A stretch of 64,000 nucleotides of DNA from Marichromatium bheemlicum (GTDB taxonomy: Bacteria; Pseudomonadota; Gammaproteobacteria; Chromatiales; Chromatiaceae). Positions 1 to 8,999 of the stretch are shown here, piece by piece. The notes under the pieces were generated by a model. It was not told where the DNA came from. It made no database searches and worked only from the letters and a program-made list of their open reading frames with translations. The DNA lies in NCBI RefSeq assembly GCF_012276755.1, contig NZ_JAAXKX010000004.1:1-64000 (forward strand). Direction: 5' to 3'. Position 1 is the first letter of the stretch; each line of letters begins with the position of its first letter. The translations under genes and the position numbers were made by a program.

Positions 1-8
1 CCCGCATC

Positions 9-1544
9 ATGCAGCGGTCCGAGCGGCAGACAGACATGGGTAAGCTTTTGAGTACCTATGTCGATGTCGGTCTTCTCCCCCAACTGCAAAACAGGAATCA
101 CCAAATATTCTATGGTCGCAGAGGTACGGGCAAGACCCATGTGCTAAAAGTTCTAGAAACGCGATTTAGAGATGATGAAAGCCTCACAGTTGTCTATATA
201 GATTGTCGGACCCTTGGTAGCACGACTCAATTTTCTGACACATCGTTGCCAATCGAGCGGAGATGCTTGGCGCTTTTTCGAGACTTCTTGTTGGAGATCC
301 ACCATTCATTGCTTGAACATATCGTTGAGGCACCAAACGACAACGCAACCCAGGCATTTGAGGCGGCTGACCAGCTCGCAACCTTGATCACCGAGCCGCT
401 TACGACCTTGAAAACAAATAGAATGGAAGTTGAGGCAGAGCGAAAAAGCACTTTCGGGCGGGCCGCCGAGGCCAGTACTGGTATCTCCAGTGGGAACGCT
501 AAAGCAAGCTTTTACTTCCAAGCAAATGAGGGAAAAGGAGCGAAAGACAGTAGCAACATCGAGTATTTAGTCGAGTCGGAAGAAAAGATCGTTTTTCCAG
601 AGTTACATCGACACCTTAAGCGCGTGTTAGCCTTGGCTGAAACGAATCTTGTTGTGCTAGTGGATGAGTGGTCCTCGCTACCCTCTGATGTTCAGCCATA
701 TCTAGCAGAGTTCCTTAAGCGTGGCATCCTTCCGCTTAACGAAGCGACTTTAAAGATTTCGGCGCTAGAGTATCGCTGCAGATTCGTTGAAGGTGGCCCC
801 GACAATTATGTGGGATTCGAGCTAGGTGCAGATATTGCGACGGCGCCTGACCTTGATGACTACTTCGTATATGACCGGAATCCCGAGCACATTACAGACG
901 TATATGCCGATGTCCTGTATCGGCACTTGGCGAGCGAGCTAGAAGATGGTTATCTTAAGGAGCATGGCGTTTCCTCTGGGCGGCAACTAGCTTCTCGACT
1001 TTTTACCGAGAGAGCTACGTGCGGAGAACTTGCAAGATCTAGCGAGGGCGTTGTTCGTGATCTGATCAACATCTTCACAAAAGCGTTCTTTGATTCCCAT
1101 AGACGTAGAAGGAAAACCATAGACAAGCAAGCCGTCTTGGATAGCGCTCGACAGTGGTTCGAGCAGGATAAGGCCCAGTATCTTGATGAGGAACTACAAA
1201 ATATCCTACGGCGAATCGTTGATGACGTCATTGGAAAAAGAAAGGCTCGTTCATTCTTATTGCCTCGCGAGTTAGAACGAAACCCAATTGTTCAGCGCCT
1301 ATTCGATGCTCGCGTGATCCATCATATGCAGAGAGGATACGCAGACAAGGATAATCCCGGTGTGCGTTATAATATTTATTCCATCGACTACGGGACTTAC
1401 GTCGACCTGCTGGGCACAACTAAGGAGCCCGAATTAGAGCTTTTGGAGGTCGTGGAGCGTGTGGAACCAGATGTGATCGTTCCTTTTGATGACAAGCGAA
1501 GCATTCGAAGGATCATTCTGCACCCCGATGTTTTGGAGGCATGA
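9..1544 (+). CDS. P-loop AAA ATPase, possibly ORC/CDC6-like; 5' end uncertain
   Basis: Predicted cytoplasmic ATPase of about 511 residues. A Walker A motif GRRGTGKTHVL lies near residue 37 and a Walker B-like run LVVLVDEW near residue 215. The N-terminal layout, a short leader followed by a 'FYGRRGTGKT' P-loop, resembles bacterial ORC-CDC6-type AAA ATPases, but that assignment is from memory and tentative. The reading frame is open back to the window edge, so the start may lie outside; the ATG at 36 is another option. Base composition is clearly more AT-rich than the rest of the window, and IS fragments follow directly, so horizontal acquisition is likely. Function is unknown. Relatives occur in mobile or defence islands, but no partner gene is visible here. 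Confidence 0.6.
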   Translation: MQRSERQTDMGKLLSTYVDVGLLPQLQNRNHQIFYGRRGTGKTHVLKVLETRFRDDESLTVVYIDCRTLGSTTQFSDTSLPIERRCLALFRDFLLEIHHSLLEHIVEAPNDNATQAFEAADQLATLITEPLTTLKTNRMEVEAERKSTFGRAAEASTGISSGNAKASFYFQANEGKGAKDSSNIEYLVESEEKIVFPELHRHLKRVLALAETNLVVLVDEWSSLPSDVQPYLAEFLKRGILPLNEATLKISALEYRCRFVEGGPDNYVGFELGADIATAPDLDDYFVYDRNPEHITDVYADVLYRHLASELEDGYLKEHGVSSGRQLASRLFTERATCGELARSSEGVVRDLINIFTKAFFDSHRRRRKTIDKQAVLDSARQWFEQDKAQYLDEELQNILRRIVDDVIGKRKARSFLLPRELERNPIVQRLFDARVIHHMQRGYADKDNPGVRYNIYSIDYGTYVDLLGTTKEPELELLEVVERVEPDVIVPFDDKRSIRRIILHPDVLEA

Positions 1545-1550
1545 GTTCTA

Positions 1551-1571
1551 AGGGCTTTATCAAAAAGCCCT
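1551..1571. terminator. Perfect hairpin after the AAA ATPase
   Basis: AGGGCTTT and AAAGCCCT form a perfect 8-bp stem around a 5-nt loop, 7 bases after the ATPase stop codon. It overlaps the end of the antisense IS5-type transposase fragment. It may terminate the ATPase transcript or be the end of the insertion sequence. No clear T-run follows on the + strand. Confidence 0.4.
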
Positions 1572-1737
1572 ACGCCCACTCCAAGGCATTCCAGCAAATG
1601 AGTGCGAGTCCCAGGAAGAGAAACGCCTCGTGAATATCGGCTCGGCGCTCAAAGCGCACCCGCAGTCGGCGGAACTGATGCAACCACGCCAGCGAGCGTT
1701 CAACGACCCAGCGGGTCGTTCCCAGCCCGCAGCCATG
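1570..1737 (-). pseudogene. IS5-family transposase, C-terminal fragment
   Basis: The reverse strand encodes about 55 residues typical of the end of IS5-family DDE transposases: RWVVERSLAWLHQFRRLR, then a DIHEAFLFLGLALICWN-type tail with a stop at 1570. The catalytic domain is missing. Upstream the frame continues into unrelated sequence, so this is a truncated remnant. It marks an insertion and deletion site between the AAA ATPase and the following IS3-type element. About 220 bases from 1738 to 1957 hold nothing I can identify. Confidence 0.75.
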
Positions 1738-2035
1738 TGGCAGAGGAAGGGGACACCCAGAGCGCCGGGAAAAGCCGGCAAGAGATTGGAGGTGAAAGCC
1801 CTCTCCCCGGAAAGGTGTAGCGAACCGCCGGGACCTCGAGTCATGGGCCGGACTGTCCGCGAGGGCAGCGGTTAAGCGTTGACAGGGGCATGCATAGGCT
1901 CGGTATGGAGCTCCGAAATCAAGGTTGGGAACGCTGACCGCGTTGGGTGAGCGGGAATGTCCCCTTCCCCGAAAATAGGTCCAGCGAAAAGTAGAGACTG
2001 GCGGCCTGATGGTGGCCGAGCAGAGGAGCGCCCAC

Positions 2036-2332
2036 ATGCGCAAGAGCAAGTACAGCGAGCAGCAGATCGTTGACACACTGCGTCGTGCTGAGTCTGGAAT
2101 GGCCGTCAAGGACGTGTGCCGGGAGCTGGGGATCAGCGCGGCGACCTTCTATCAATGGCGCTCGAAGTACGGGGGGATGGAGGCTTCGGACCTGAAGCGG
2201 CTGCGCGCGCTGGAGGAGGAGAACCGCCGGCTCAAGCACATGTACGCCGATCTGAGCCTGGATCACAAGATCCTGAAGGAGATCGTCGAAAAAAGCGCTG
2301 AGCGCCAGGGCGCGGCGCGCCCTGGCGGGTGA
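2036..2332 (+). CDS. IS3-family transposase OrfA
   Basis: A 98-residue protein beginning MRKSKYSEQQIVDTLRRAE. It has the Tnp_1-type helix-turn-helix (VKDVCRELGISAATFYQWR, residues about 26-44) and a leucine-zipper-like coil (LKRLRALEEENRRLKHMY). This is the DNA-binding half of IS3-family transposases, normally joined to OrfB by programmed frameshifting. The ATG at 2036 is preferred over one at 2009 because family members begin at this MRKSK-type sequence. The frame looks intact, but its partner OrfB is destroyed, so the product could at most bind the ends of related elements. Confidence 0.85.
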   Translation: MRKSKYSEQQIVDTLRRAESGMAVKDVCRELGISAATFYQWRSKYGGMEASDLKRLRALEEENRRLKHMYADLSLDHKILKEIVEKSAERQGAARPGG

Positions 2333-2336
2333 GTCC

Positions 2337-2757
2337 ATGGCCGAGGGTGTGAGCAAACGGCGCGTCTGTCGGCTGCTCGGGATGAGCCGTTCGGTGCTCG
2401 ACTATCACGCCCGCCCGCGTGACGACGGGCCGCTGATCAAGGCGCTGAGCGCGCTGGCCGAGCGCTATCCATGCGCCGGTTTCCGCAAGCTCTATGCGCG
2501 GCTGCGCCGCGCCGGACATTCCTGGAACCACAAGCGGCTCCGTGCGCTCCGCCCGCCGCAACCGCTGGCGCAACCGATCCGTCCCAAACTGCAATGGTAG
2601 GCCGGCTTCATGAGCGATGCGCTGAGCAGCGGCATGAGCGATCGCACCTTCAACGCCATCGACGACTACAACCTGCGCCGACCGCACGAATCGCTCAGCG
2701 ATCTTTCACCAATCGAGTTTCTTAACCGCCGCGGACATGCCAGTGTGTCTATTTATG
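2337..2757 (+). pseudogene. IS3-family transposase OrfB, internally deleted and frameshifted
   Basis: The first ~70 residues (RVCRLLGMSRSVLDYHARPRD and a YPCAGFRKLYARLRR run) are the HTH_21 region of OrfB. The frame then degenerates and stops at 2600. From 2608 a fragment reads FMSDALSSG...TFNAIDDYN and jumps straight to LRRPHESLSDLSPIEFLN, which is the very end of normal OrfB. The integrase core between the second Asp region and the C-terminus is therefore missing. The junction lies at a short GACTACAAC-type sequence expected at both positions, which suggests deletion by microhomology. Not functional. Confidence 0.8.
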
Positions 2758-2782
2758 GATGGACCTATATAAGGGGGTGACA

Positions 2783-2852
2783 CTTGCCCCCTTCGGTCGC
2801 TGGACGCTGCGCGATAAAGCCGCGCAACGCCGGTTAGCTCTACCGTTAAGAC
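2783..2852 (+). repeat. Integron attC-like remnant
   Basis: The 3' part resembles a classical attC right side: a GGTTAGCTCTACCGTTAAG stretch aligns with the GGCTTAACTCAAGCGTTAG type of arrangement. It is preceded by stem-forming CGCTGCGCG and CCGCGCAACG segments. The left half (R'' and L'') is absent, and the IS3-type element ends exactly where it should be. A small acetyltransferase gene begins 5 bases downstream, the normal cassette position. No integrase IntI is in the window. The call rests on pattern similarity only. Confidence 0.5.
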
Positions 2853-2856
2853 TAAT

Positions 2857-3300
2857 ATGAAAATGGAATATTCCTTTCGACCTGCAAATCCTGAGGATCA
2901 AGCGCAATTGTTCGAGCTATACCAAGCAGTGATGAGTGGGTACATCGAACAGATCTGGGGCTGGGATAGTCGATGGCAGAAAGATGATTTTTCAGAGCAC
3001 TTTGATCCAGAGCAGATAACGGTGGTTTTGCGCAAAAGTCAACCGATAGGTTATGTTCAAGTAGAGACGCATAGTGATGAACTCTACATCCGAATGCTTT
3101 TAATCGCTCCGGAGCATCAAAAGAAGGGTCTTGGAGCAAACATTTTGAAGCGGATTGTCTCCTCTGCATCGAAGCAGCATCTCGGAGTCAAGTTGCAGGT
3201 TTTCAAAATCAACGCGCCGGCAAGGCGTTTTTATGAGCGCCATGGGTTCACAGTAGTTGGTGAAACCCCAGCGAGTTTAGAGATGGCGTTCGATGCCTAA
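2857..3300 (+). CDS. GNAT family N-acetyltransferase, probable gene cassette
   Basis: A 147-residue single-domain GNAT protein, expected to transfer an acetyl group from acetyl-CoA to an amine; the substrate is unknown. The N-terminal FRPANPEDQAQLFELY is typical. The acetyl-CoA binding motif A reads MLLIAPEHQKKGLGANIL (residues about 88-105), and the C-terminal motif is NAPARRFYERHGF. Codon use is noticeably AT-richer than in flanking genes. The start lies 5 bases after an attC-like remnant and the gene ends CGATGCCTAA, which could be the first bases of a lost downstream attC. An IS3-type fragment follows at once. All of this suggests an acquired cassette stranded by insertion sequences. Confidence 0.85.
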   Translation: MKMEYSFRPANPEDQAQLFELYQAVMSGYIEQIWGWDSRWQKDDFSEHFDPEQITVVLRKSQPIGYVQVETHSDELYIRMLLIAPEHQKKGLGANILKRIVSSASKQHLGVKLQVFKINAPARRFYERHGFTVVGETPASLEMAFDA

Positions 3301-3339
3301 TGAGGGTCCCTGTTTTTTCGTCCCCCAAGTGGGGGGCAT

Positions 3340-3497
3340 GCGACCGTCTGATCGCGGCTCTGTCTCGCCTCCCACCGTTGCATGAACTCGATGGGTGAAC
3401 GGTAGCCAAGTGTCGACTGCAGTCGCTTGCGGTTGTTGAAGACCTCCGAAGGCCGTAGCGCGCATCGCCTCGCGGGTCGGGAAGCGCTGACCGACAT
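3340..3497 (-). pseudogene. IS3-family transposase OrfB, C-terminal fragment
   Basis: The reverse strand encodes EVFNNRKRLQSTLGYRSPIE followed by FMQRWEAR, the conserved end of a second, different IS3-type OrfB. The upstream catalytic domain is absent. It sits immediately after the GNAT gene and before zwf, so it closes the mobile scar at the left of the window. Confidence 0.75.
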
Positions 3498-3560
3498 GGG
3501 GGCTGGTTGCTGAAGGCTGGCCGCTTTCTTTACGGTTCAAGCGTCTTCAGCCGCTGGCGC

Positions 3561-5108
3561 TCAACTCGTCGAATCCGCCCCTGGCGTGAGGATGCGCCGC
3601 CAGCGGCGTCCGTCGTTGCGCAGCAGGTCGCCGGCGGCGGCGGGGCCCCAGGTGCCGGCGGCGTAGTTGGGGAAGTCGCGTGCCGGTAGCGCCGACCACA
3701 CGTCCTGTACCGACTCGACGATCTCCCAGCCCTTCTCGACGGTGTCGGCGTGCTTGAACAGGGTGGCGTCACCGTGCATGCAGTCGTAGATCAGGGTCTC
3801 GTAGCCGGTGGCCGGGGCGTTGCCGAAGTAGTCGGCGTAGCAGAAGTCCATGTTGACGGTGCCAACGCGCATCTTGGGCCCGGGGACCTTGGCCCCGAAG
3901 CTCATCTGGATGCCCTCGTTAGGCTGGATGCGCAGCACCAGCATGTCGGGGTCGAGCTGGTCGACATCGGTGTCCTTGAACATGATCTTGGGGGCGCGCT
4001 TGAACTGGATGACGACCTCGGTGTACTGGGCGTTGAGCCGCTTGCCGGTGCGCAGATAGAAGGGCACCCCGGCCCAGCGCCAGTTGTCCATGCTGAGCTT
4101 GAGCGCGGCGAAGGTCTCGGTGCGCGAGTTGGGCGCCACCCCGGGCGAGGAGCGGTAGGCCGGCACCCGCTCGCCGCTCGGCATCAGCCCCTCGCCGTAT
4201 TGACCGCGTACGGCGTGGGTGAGCACCTGCTCCGGGGTGAGCGGCTGGAGCGCGTCGAGCACCTTGTTGATCTCGTCGCGTACCGCCTCGGAGTCGAACG
4301 AGTTGGGTGGTTCCATCGCCAGGAAGCCGAGCAGCACCAGCAGGTGGTTGGGGATCATGTCGCGCAGCGCGCCGGCCTTGTCGTAGTACTCGCCGCGGTG
4401 TTCGACCCCGACGGACTCGGCCACGGTGATCTGCACATGGTCGATGTGCTGGCGGTTCCACAGCGGTTCGATGAAGGCGTTGGCGAAGCGGAACACCATG
4501 ATGTTCTGCACCGTCTCCTTGCCGAGGTAGTGATCGATGCGATAGATCTGCTCCTCGTCGAGGTTCTGGTGGAGCATGCGGTTGAGCGCCTGGGCCGACT
4601 CCAGGTCGTCGCCGAAGGGCTTCTCGATGATCACCCGGCGCCAGTCGTCCGGGGTCTCGGTGGTGAGACCGACGGCGCCGAGCAGCCGGGTGATGTCGCC
4701 GAACAGCGCCGGTGGCACCGCGAGATAGAACAGATAGTTGCCGTCGGTGCCGCGCTCGGCGTCGATCCGGGTGAGGCGCTCACAGAGTGCGACATAGCTT
4801 TCGCGCTCGGTGATGTTGCAGCGCATGTAGTGGATGCGCTCGCACAGCCGCTCCCAGACGTCCTGATCCCAGGCCGCGCCGACGTGGTTGCGCACCGCCT
4901 CGGCCATGCGGTCGCGGAAGGCCGCGTCGTCGAGTTCGAGGCGATCGACCCCGAGCACCGCGAAGGTCTCGGGCAGCAGCCCGCCGCGCGAGAGGTGATA
5001 GAGCGCCGGGACCAGCTTGCGCCGGGTGAGGTCGCCACCGGCGCCGAAGATGATCATCACGTTCGGCGGCGCCGGCGGGGCGTTGTCGGAGGTCAGTCGT
5101 TGTTGCAT
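3561..5108 (-). CDS. zwf: Glucose-6-phosphate 1-dehydrogenase
   Basis: Oxidises glucose 6-phosphate to 6-phosphogluconolactone with NAD(P)+, the first step of the oxidative pentose phosphate pathway, in the cytoplasm. 515 residues, the usual length. The coenzyme-binding motif [10 protein letters not shown] is at residues 22-31, EKPFG at 162-166, and the substrate-binding and catalytic RIDHYLGKE signature at 190-198. The start at 5108 is chosen because the protein aligns from MQQRL just ahead of the Rossmann fold; the open frame further upstream runs through gnd. It is the last gene of a glgX-gnd-zwf run, 28 bases after gnd. Confidence 0.97.
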   Translation of the reverse strand: MQQRLTSDNAPPAPPNVMIIFGAGGDLTRRKLVPALYHLSRGGLLPETFAVLGVDRLELDDAAFRDRMAEAVRNHVGAAWDQDVWERLCERIHYMRCNITERESYVALCERLTRIDAERGTDGNYLFYLAVPPALFGDITRLLGAVGLTTETPDDWRRVIIEKPFGDDLESAQALNRMLHQNLDEEQIYRIDHYLGKETVQNIMVFRFANAFIEPLWNRQHIDHVQITVAESVGVEHRGEYYDKAGALRDMIPNHLLVLLGFLAMEPPNSFDSEAVRDEINKVLDALQPLTPEQVLTHAVRGQYGEGLMPSGERVPAYRSSPGVAPNSRTETFAALKLSMDNWRWAGVPFYLRTGKRLNAQYTEVVIQFKRAPKIMFKDTDVDQLDPDMLVLRIQPNEGIQMSFGAKVPGPKMRVGTVNMDFCYADYFGNAPATGYETLIYDCMHGDATLFKHADTVEKGWEIVESVQDVWSALPARDFPNYAAGTWGPAAAGDLLRNDGRRWRRILTPGADSTS

Positions 5109-5136
5109 GGGAATCGCTCCTTGATGGGCGGGGCGC

Positions 5137-6150
5137 TCAGGCGGACTTCTCGTGGTGACCGCCGAACTGGTAGCGCATCGCCGAGAGGATGCGATTGGCG
5201 AATTCCGCCTCGCCCTGGGAGTTGAAGCGCTCGTAGAGCGCGGTGGTGAGCAGCGGGGTCGGGGTGCCGGTCTCGATCGCGGCGATGCTGGTCCAGCGTC
5301 CCTCGCCGGAGTCCGACACCCGTCCGCTGAAGTTACCGAGTTCGGCGTCCTCGGCGAGCGCGTTGGCGGTGAGATCGAGCAGCCAGGAGGAGACCACGCT
5401 GCCACGCCGCCACAGCTCGGCGACCTCGGCCAGGTCGATGTCGTACTGGTAGTGCTCGGGGTTGGCCAGGGGCGCGGTCTCGGCGTCGGTGGCGCGCTCG
5501 GCGCGCCCGGCGCCGGCGTGGCGCAGCAGGTTGAAGCCCTCGGCATAGGCGGCCATGAGGGCGTATTCGATACCGTTGTGGACCATCTTGACGAAGTGTC
5601 CGGCGCCGCTCGGTCCGCAGTGGAGATAGCCCAGCTCGGCGCCGCGCGGCGGGCCCTCGCGCCCGGCGGTGCGGGGGATGTCGCCGGGGCCTGGGGCGAG
5701 ATCGGCGAGGATGGGTTCGAGTCGGGCGACGGCCTCGGTGGCGCCGCCGACCATCAGGCAGTAGCCGCGCTCGCGCCCCCACACCCCGCCGCTGGTGCCG
5801 CAATCGATGAAGTGGATGCCCGCAGGCGCGAGCCGCGCGGCATGGGCGATGTCGTCGCGGTAATTGGAGTTGCCGCCGTCGATGATCGCATCCCCCGCCG
5901 CGAGCTGGGGTTCGAGCACGTCGATCACCGAGTCGACCACGCTCGCCGGGACCATGATCCAGACATGGCGGGGGGCCTCGAGTTGGGCGCACAGCTCGGC
6001 GATGTCCGCCGCGCCGCTCGCGCCGCGCTCGACCAGGGCGGCGACCGCCGCCGGGTCGCGATCGTAGACCACGCACTGGTGGCCGGCGGCGAGCAGTCGC
6101 TGCACCATGTTCGCGCCCATGCGGCCGAGTCCGATCATTCCGAGTTGCAT
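5137..6150 (-). CDS. gnd: 6-phosphogluconate dehydrogenase, decarboxylating (short type)
   Basis: Converts 6-phosphogluconate to ribulose 5-phosphate with release of CO2. 337 residues, the short class that is often NAD-dependent, rather than the ~470-residue E. coli type. The N-terminal GLGRMGANM nucleotide-binding motif starts at residue 7. The substrate motif CGTSGGVWG and the catalytic-lysine region [15 protein letters not shown] follow. The ATG at 6150 has a GGAGAG ribosome site just upstream. A TTG at 6180, overlapping the glgX stop, would add ten residues and is less likely. It lies between glgX and zwf. No 6-phosphogluconolactonase gene is present in the cluster. Confidence 0.93.
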   Translation of the reverse strand: MQLGMIGLGRMGANMVQRLLAAGHQCVVYDRDPAAVAALVERGASGAADIAELCAQLEAPRHVWIMVPASVVDSVIDVLEPQLAAGDAIIDGGNSNYRDDIAHAARLAPAGIHFIDCGTSGGVWGRERGYCLMVGGATEAVARLEPILADLAPGPGDIPRTAGREGPPRGAELGYLHCGPSGAGHFVKMVHNGIEYALMAAYAEGFNLLRHAGAGRAERATDAETAPLANPEHYQYDIDLAEVAELWRRGSVVSSWLLDLTANALAEDAELGNFSGRVSDSGEGRWTSIAAIETGTPTPLLTTALYERFNSQGEAEFANRILSAMRYQFGGHHEKSA

Positions 6151-6176
6151 CACTCTCTCTCCGTTGCCTGTTGCAC

Positions 6177-8255
6177 TCAATGGAAGAAGCCCTCGAGCAC
6201 TATGACCCCGTGCGCCGCGACCTGTAACCGTGGCTGTTCGATCAAGGGCTGTGCGCCCGGGGCGAACACCCCAGGCTCGCGGGCGGTATCGACGGCCAGA
6301 TACCAGCTCATGCCGGCCACCGGCGGTAGTGCGAAATCGTGTGGTTGGTCGCTCATGTTGAGCATGACATGCAGGGGCGCCTCGCCCTCTTCAAGACCGT
6401 CGAGGGTGAAGGCGAGGGCACGATTGTCCGGCTCGTCCCAGTTCGGTTGTTCGAGTCCGACCCCATGCCAGCGAATATCGGGCAGGGCATGACCGGGGGC
6501 GCGCTCGCCGGTGAGAAAGCGCTTGCGGCACAGCGCCGGGTGACGGCGGCGCAGCGCGATCATGGCGCGCACGAACTCGAGCATGACGGTGCTGTCCTCG
6601 AGCCGCTGCCAGTCGATCCAACCGAGCGGGTTGTTCTGGCAGTAGGTGTTGTTGTTGCCCTGTTTGGTGCGCAGCAGCTCATCGCCGGCGTGGAGCATCG
6701 GCACCCCCTGGCTGAGCATCAGGATGGCGATGAAGTTGCGCGCCTGGCGTTGGCGCAGGGCGAGGATGGCGGGGTCGTGGGTGGGACCCTCGACGCCGCA
6801 GTTCCAGCTCAGGTTGTGGTTGTGGCCGTCGCGGTTGTCCTCGCCGTTGGCCTCGTTGTGCTTGTGGTCGTAGCTGACTAGGTCGTAGAGACTGAAGCCG
6901 TCGTGGCAGGTGACGAAGTTGATGCTGTTGGTCGGCAGTCGGGCGCGGCTCTCGTAAAGATCGCTGGAGCCGGCGATGCGGGTGGCGACCTCGGCCACCA
7001 GCCCGGGGTCGCCGCGCACGAAGCCGCGGATCACGTCGCGATAGCGCCCGTTCCACTCCGCCCAGCGATAACCGGGGAAGTCGCCGACCTGATAGAGCCC
7101 GGCCGCGTCCCAGGCCTCGGCGATGATGTGCGCGCGATTGAGTGCCGGGGAGAGCTCGATGGCCCAGAGCACCGGCGCGTGATACTGCGGGTTGCCGTCC
7201 TCGCCCCGGGCCAGCGCGCTGGCGAGGTCGAAGCGGAAGCCGTCGACGTGCATCTCGCGGCTCCAGTAGAGCAACGAGTCGATGAGAAAGCGGGTGACGA
7301 TCGGGTGGTTGCAGTTGAGGGTGTTGCCACAGCCGGTGTAGTCGCGGTAACGGCGCCGATCGACGAAGTCGAGGTGGTAGTACATCTCGTTGCCGAGTGC
7401 CTTGAAGCTGATGATCGGGCCATGCTCGCCACCCTCGGCGGTGTGGTTGAACACCACGTCCATGATCACCCCGATGCCGGCGCGATGCAGCGCCTTGACC
7501 AGGTCGCGGAATTCGTTGCGAGCCTGGCTGACATCGACGGCAAAGCCTGGATGGGGCGCGAAATAACTGTGGGTGCTGTAGCCCCAGAAGTTCTCCAGTC
7601 CGCGCGCGGCGGTCGCCGGGGGTACATCCTGGGTGTCGAAGGCCATCACCGGCATCAACTCGACATGGGTGATGCCGAGCGATTGCAGATAAGGGATCTT
7701 CTCGATTACGCCGAGGAAGCTGCCTGGGTGTGCCACCCCGGAGGAGGGGTGGCGGGTGAAGCCGCCGACGTGCATCTCGTAGATGACTGATGCGTTGAGC
7801 GGGATGTGCAGCGAATGGTCGTCCTCCCAGTCGTAGTCATCACGCACCACCTGGGCGCGCATCGCGGTGGTGGTGTTGGGGCCGGACTGGCAGGCGGCAG
7901 CGCGGTCCCACAGCAGATCGCTGACGGTGGTCGCCCAAGGATCGAGCAGGGCCTTGTCGCTATCGAGTCGGCAACCGCTCTCGCGGGTCTTGCAGTGACC
8001 CTGGACGCGCCAGTTGTAGTAGGTGCCGTCGGGCAGGTCCTCGACGAAGACGTGCCAGAAGAAGAAGGTCCGATTGACCCTGGGGTCGAGTGCGATGACC
8101 TCATCGGGCTCGGGGCTGTCGGCGCGCTCGAACAGCAGCAGCTCCATCGACTCGGCGTAGCGCGAGAAGACGCAGAAGTTGACGCCGCCCTCCATGGGGG
8201 TTGCGCCGGTGTTGTCCCAGACACCGGGCTGCACGGAAGATCTCTGTCGCGTCAT
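6177..8255 (-). CDS. glgX: Glycogen debranching enzyme (GlgX type)
   Basis: A glycoside hydrolase family 13 enzyme that removes alpha-1,6 branches from phosphorylase-trimmed glycogen. 692 residues, matching GlgX/isoamylase length. An N-terminal CBM48-like domain (GGVNFCVFSRYAESMELLLF) precedes the barrel. The four family signatures are visible: DVVFNH, GFRFDLAS with the nucleophile Asp, AEAWD with the acid Glu, and FVTCHD. It heads an operon with gnd and zwf, so glycogen breakdown is coupled to NADPH-producing oxidation. The 282 bases between this start and the next gene at 8538 hold GC-rich inverted repeats but nothing else I recognise. Confidence 0.93.
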   Translation of the reverse strand: MTRQRSSVQPGVWDNTGATPMEGGVNFCVFSRYAESMELLLFERADSPEPDEVIALDPRVNRTFFFWHVFVEDLPDGTYYNWRVQGHCKTRESGCRLDSDKALLDPWATTVSDLLWDRAAACQSGPNTTTAMRAQVVRDDYDWEDDHSLHIPLNASVIYEMHVGGFTRHPSSGVAHPGSFLGVIEKIPYLQSLGITHVELMPVMAFDTQDVPPATAARGLENFWGYSTHSYFAPHPGFAVDVSQARNEFRDLVKALHRAGIGVIMDVVFNHTAEGGEHGPIISFKALGNEMYYHLDFVDRRRYRDYTGCGNTLNCNHPIVTRFLIDSLLYWSREMHVDGFRFDLASALARGEDGNPQYHAPVLWAIELSPALNRAHIIAEAWDAAGLYQVGDFPGYRWAEWNGRYRDVIRGFVRGDPGLVAEVATRIAGSSDLYESRARLPTNSINFVTCHDGFSLYDLVSYDHKHNEANGEDNRDGHNHNLSWNCGVEGPTHDPAILALRQRQARNFIAILMLSQGVPMLHAGDELLRTKQGNNNTYCQNNPLGWIDWQRLEDSTVMLEFVRAMIALRRRHPALCRKRFLTGERAPGHALPDIRWHGVGLEQPNWDEPDNRALAFTLDGLEEGEAPLHVMLNMSDQPHDFALPPVAGMSWYLAVDTAREPGVFAPGAQPLIEQPRLQVAAHGVIVLEGFFH

Positions 8256-8537
8256 CTTGTTACCGCTCCTGCTTGTGATCGCTGCCGGCTGCCATCCTGG
8301 GCGCCCGCGGCTCGACGGTTGTTGGCCGTCGTTGATGGCCTCGGGCGGGTAGCGCCCGAGGGTTGGGTGTGGGGTGCGGTCCCGGATCCCTGTGCCGCAC
8401 TGTCCAACGAAACATGCATCTCACTCCGTCCCGATTGATCGAACCGGCGTCTTGAAGTCTAGACCCTGGAGGCGATGTTCGCTCAATACTAAGGGGACAG
8501 ATTGAAAAATGCCTGTATGAGCGATAGCTTGGAGAGC

Positions 8538-8906
8538 ATGAAACGATCCGGGCGCACACTCCCGCTGTTGCTGGTGCTCTGTCTACTCGCCTTCCAGGCG
8601 CAGACGGTGGCCGCGCGTGCGCTCGATTGTCTCCACCTTGATGCGCCCGTCACCGAGGTCGCCTGTCCCGGCCACCTCCAGCCTGCGGGGGGGATCGACC
8701 GACAACCCGCAGCGCCCGTGGACAGGGGCAGCCCCTTCGACTGCGCCAAGTGCGCGCTGGCGCTCACCCTTGGCGTACTGCAGGCGCCACCGACAGGCCC
8801 GTCGCTGCAGCTTGCAGACCGTGGCGCGGTACATCGGCCGCGTCCTCCCGTGCACTTCTATCTGCACGACCCCGAACACCTGCTGCGTCCACCGCGGATC
8901 GACTGA
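8538..8906 (+). CDS. Small exported protein with CxxC pair, DUF2946-like
   Basis: A 122-residue protein with an N-terminal hydrophobic signal segment (RTLPLLLVLCLLAFQAQTVA), a Pro/Gly-rich middle and a CAKCALAL motif. A CxxC followed by a hydrophobic stretch, in a protein placed ahead of metal transport genes, recalls DUF2946-type proteins of unknown function. The ATG at 8538 is chosen because it puts the signal peptide at the N-terminus; an ATG at 8502 adds twelve residues. It precedes cusB by 93 bases in the same direction, so a role in copper or silver handling at the periplasmic face is plausible but unproven. Compare the similar protein at 20261. Confidence 0.65.
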   Translation: MKRSGRTLPLLLVLCLLAFQAQTVAARALDCLHLDAPVTEVACPGHLQPAGGIDRQPAAPVDRGSPFDCAKCALALTLGVLQAPPTGPSLQLADRGAVHRPRPPVHFYLHDPEHLLRPPRID

Positions 8907-8999
8907 CACCGAACCGAGCCATCGCGGGGTCCCGATCGACCCCGTGCCGACCCAGTGTCAGCGGGGCGCGCCCGGTGCGTGCCCCTCGAGGTGTGAACT

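Larger units (their letters stand above)
1958..2782 (+). mobile_element. IS3-family element with internal deletion
   Basis: The element holds an intact orfA and a collapsed orfB. The left end starts TGTCCCCTTCCCC and continues to TAGGTCCAGC. The right end, read in reverse, starts TGTCACCCCCTTATATAGGTCCA. These look like imperfect terminal inverted repeats sharing TGTC and ATAGGTCCA. The span of about 825 bp is shorter than an intact IS3-type element (roughly 1.2-1.5 kb), because most of the orfB catalytic core is gone. It cannot move on its own. It sits directly against the attC-like remnant at 2783. I saw no target-site duplication. Confidence 0.7.

Noticed and set aside
8256-8537. Riboswitch or RNA element upstream of glgX
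   Set aside because: Only GC-rich inverted repeats are visible and no known riboswitch core could be identified.
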